A stretch of DNA of 64,000 nucleotides from JBBRYW01 sp038253945 (GTDB taxonomy: Bacteria; Actinomycetota; Thermoleophilia; Gaiellales; Gaiellaceae): positions 1-64,000 of the forward strand of contig JBBSGR010000010.1 of NCBI GenBank assembly GCA_038253945.1. The letters are read 5' to 3'. The stretch's first letter is position 1, and each line of letters starts with the position of its first letter. The notes under the pieces were generated by a model. It had not been told where the DNA came from. It saw only the letters and a list, made by a program, of their open reading frames with translations, and searched no databases. Below, piece after piece: positions 62,627 to 64,000 of this stretch. The position numbers and the translations under genes are program-made.

Positions 62627-63498
62627 CTAGAGCTCGATCGCTCCCCATTCTTGGGGGCGCACGTCGTCAGGGTCGGTACCGAGCCGGGAGGCGAGCTCGA
62701 GCGCGATGCGCTGGACGGTGGCAGTGAGCGGGAACACGGAAAGCGGCTCCCCGTGTTCGGGAGCGGCGAAACGGTAGACGTGCGCGCCGCGGGCTTCGAT
62801 CGCGGTGGCGACCTCAGCCAGGCGTGCGGCGCCGGGCCCGCCACCCACCGTCGAGGCAGATCAGCACGCGCGCCCTCGGCTGCCGTCCACTGGTTCGGGC
62901 CAGCACCGACGAATTCAAGCCCACGCTCTGGCAACCGGATCGATTCCTTGGGTGCCTGGAGGGCGGCGGCGACCGCGGCCGGAACCGCGTCGAGGTCGCC
63001 GAGCTCCGCGCCCAAGGCGACGGCGAGCTGGGCGAGGCGGGCCAGCGCCCCGAGATGGCTGGCGGTGAAGGTGCCTGACGTCTCCTGCGACACCGTCTCG
63101 ATATCGCCGCCGGGCGCGCCCTCGCCGCCGATTGCCACTGTCGGGATGCCCTCGCCGCGAGCCCGCTCCAGAACGTGCCTCGTGTAGCGCTTCGTGCCGC
63201 GGTGGCTGAGGAGAACAAGCGCGTCCGCCGGTGTCGGCCGCGGCCCCCAGAGCGCGCAGTCGGCTGCGGATACCGCCCAGGCGTCTGCGCCGGCAAGCCG
63301 CAGGAAGTAGGCGCCCTGGTTGGCGGCATGCCAACTCGTGCCGGTGCCGACGACGAAGACGCGCCGCCCTGCAATGCGCGCCGCGCCGGCTTCGACGGGC
63401 GCCCAGTCGGCGAGCATGCGGCGCAGATCTTGGGGCTGCCGCTCCATCGTCTTCGCCATCTCGGTCATGGTCGCGGCCATCGCCTCATCTCCTCGCAT
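62627..63498 (-). pseudogene. Decayed SIS-domain sugar isomerase gene
   Basis: The first frame encodes RRVFVVGTGTSWHAANQGAYFL, LVLLSHRGTKRYTR and FVGAGPNQWTAAEGA, the first SIS domain of a GlmS-like sugar isomerase. Just after TAAEGA the frame breaks; a second frame reads VLICLDGG and a third (62627-62848) reads GGGPGAARLAEVATAIEARG and VFPLTATVQRIALELA, the end of the second SIS domain. About 40 residues between TAAEGA and LICLDG are missing and at least one further frameshift occurs. I read this as an inactivated gene. Confidence 0.75.
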
Positions 63499-63536
63499 GT
63501 GGTCGATGCGGCCGCGCGCAAGATCATCGTTGAAGA

Positions 63537-63884
63537 CTACGACTCTCCGCTGCCGAAGAAGGTCGCGACCGCTCCTGCCGAGCCCGCGACCACGATCACT
63601 CCCCAGAGCTCGAGCAGGACGTCGACGATCCGTCCCCCGGCTGTCAACGGGTTCCTGATCTGCGACGAGATGGTGAGCAGCTGGACGGTCGTGAAGAACA
63701 GTGCGTCCCCGAGCGTCTTTACCTCGGTCCCTTTCGCGTGTCGCTCGAAGAAGTAGACGGCAACGGTTCCGACTCCGTCCACCACGATCGTGACCGCGAC
63801 GATCATGGCCAGCCGCGCGAACAGCCTGCGGTGACGCTCCTCGAGCGTGGTGAGCCGATTGACCTCGTCACGCATGACCTTCAC
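63537..63884 (-). CDS. Small two-helix membrane protein resembling an ion-channel pore
   Basis: A 115-residue protein with a charged N-terminal helix (TLEERHRRLFARL), a first membrane helix MIVAVTIVVDGVGTVAVYFF, a re-entrant-like segment DALFFTTVQLLTISSQIRNP and a second helix LLELWGVIVVAGSAGAVATFF. This copies the layout of two-TM potassium channels, but the selectivity filter TVGYG is replaced by TISSQ, so potassium selectivity is unlikely. GTG or ATG near 63884. Function unknown. Confidence 0.65.
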   Translation of the reverse strand: MKVMRDEVNRLTTLEERHRRLFARLAMIVAVTIVVDGVGTVAVYFFERHAKGTEVKTLGDALFFTTVQLLTISSQIRNPLTAGGRIVDVLLELWGVIVVAGSAGAVATFFGSGES

Positions 63885-63974
63885 GGCGCGAGTGTGGCCG
63901 TCGCATCGGACGAGATGTCAGGCTGGCTCGGCGCGGGCAGGAACGCTCGCCCCACCGCCGAAACAAGGCGAGCG

Positions 63975-64000
63975 ATGCGACGGGTTACTCTCCTGCTTGC
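63975..64000 (+). CDS. Start of a truncated gene at the window edge
   Basis: An ATG at 63975 preceded by AAGGCGAG opens a frame reading RRVTLLL before the window ends. The basic start followed by hydrophobic residues would suit a signal peptide. The rest lies outside the window. Confidence 0.35.

Overview
The window is a GC-rich, gene-dense bacterial chromosome segment. Many genes meet in 1-4 nt ATGA, GTGA, TTGA or TGATG overlaps, and GTG and TTG starts are common. The gene set (CarD, actinobacterial-type propionyl-CoA carboxylase with a small third subunit, DrrAB-type exporter, small SRP RNA, secreted proteins of the kind common in Thermoleophilia) points to a deep-branching actinobacterium, probably Thermoleophilia/Gaiellales. 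That placement is inferred from gene content, since there is no rRNA in the window.

Layout. 1-2240: tail of a transposase-like gene, then an NAD-sugar epimerase and dinB on the minus strand. 2420-19837: a long, mostly plus-strand housekeeping block, clpC, (M29 peptidase), radA, disA, carD, ispD, HAD, PHP, ispF, (histidine kinase/response regulator, mutY, GNAT), gltX, cysS, rlmB, NYN nuclease, sigH. This order closely follows the Bacillus clpC-to-sigH region. Inside it are three copies of an 86-bp unit (two in tandem before ispF, one before the GNAT gene), each starting and ending in an ATGA stop/start seam. 19877-23005: MMPL transporter, tRNA-Thr, secreted protein. 23076-28477: PLP enzyme and a propionyl/acetyl-CoA carboxylase operon with a sucrase/ferredoxin-like gene. 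28419-31585 (minus): ABC-2 exporter pair, a 52-residue Asp/Ser/Thr-rich peptide with a strong ribosome binding site, and a JmjC/cupin oxygenase, which together form a candidate peptide-modification system.

31625-52599 is dominated by central carbon metabolism: sucC and sucD with a methyltransferase between them, malate and isocitrate dehydrogenases, citrate synthase, ATP-type PEP carboxykinase, and sdhA-sdhB followed by a cysteine-rich CCG-domain subunit instead of membrane anchors (class E-like complex). Interspersed are a PDZ-Lon protease, an SDR without the usual Tyr/Lys pair, back-to-back tyrosine recombinases, secreted proteins and a two-domain nucleotide cyclase. Most of the remaining cycle from citrate to malate, plus the exit to PEP, is therefore encoded within about 20 kb.

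52721-64000: metallophosphoesterase, secreted proteins and two tiny conserved-looking ORFs; then on the minus strand SRP RNA, dnaX, ybaB, recR, lysC and asd; a divergent XPF-type nuclease; tRNA-Val; a toxin-antitoxin pair; a decayed SIS-domain gene; and a channel-like membrane protein. Two pseudogenes (34386-34681 and 62627-63498) mark the least conserved spots.
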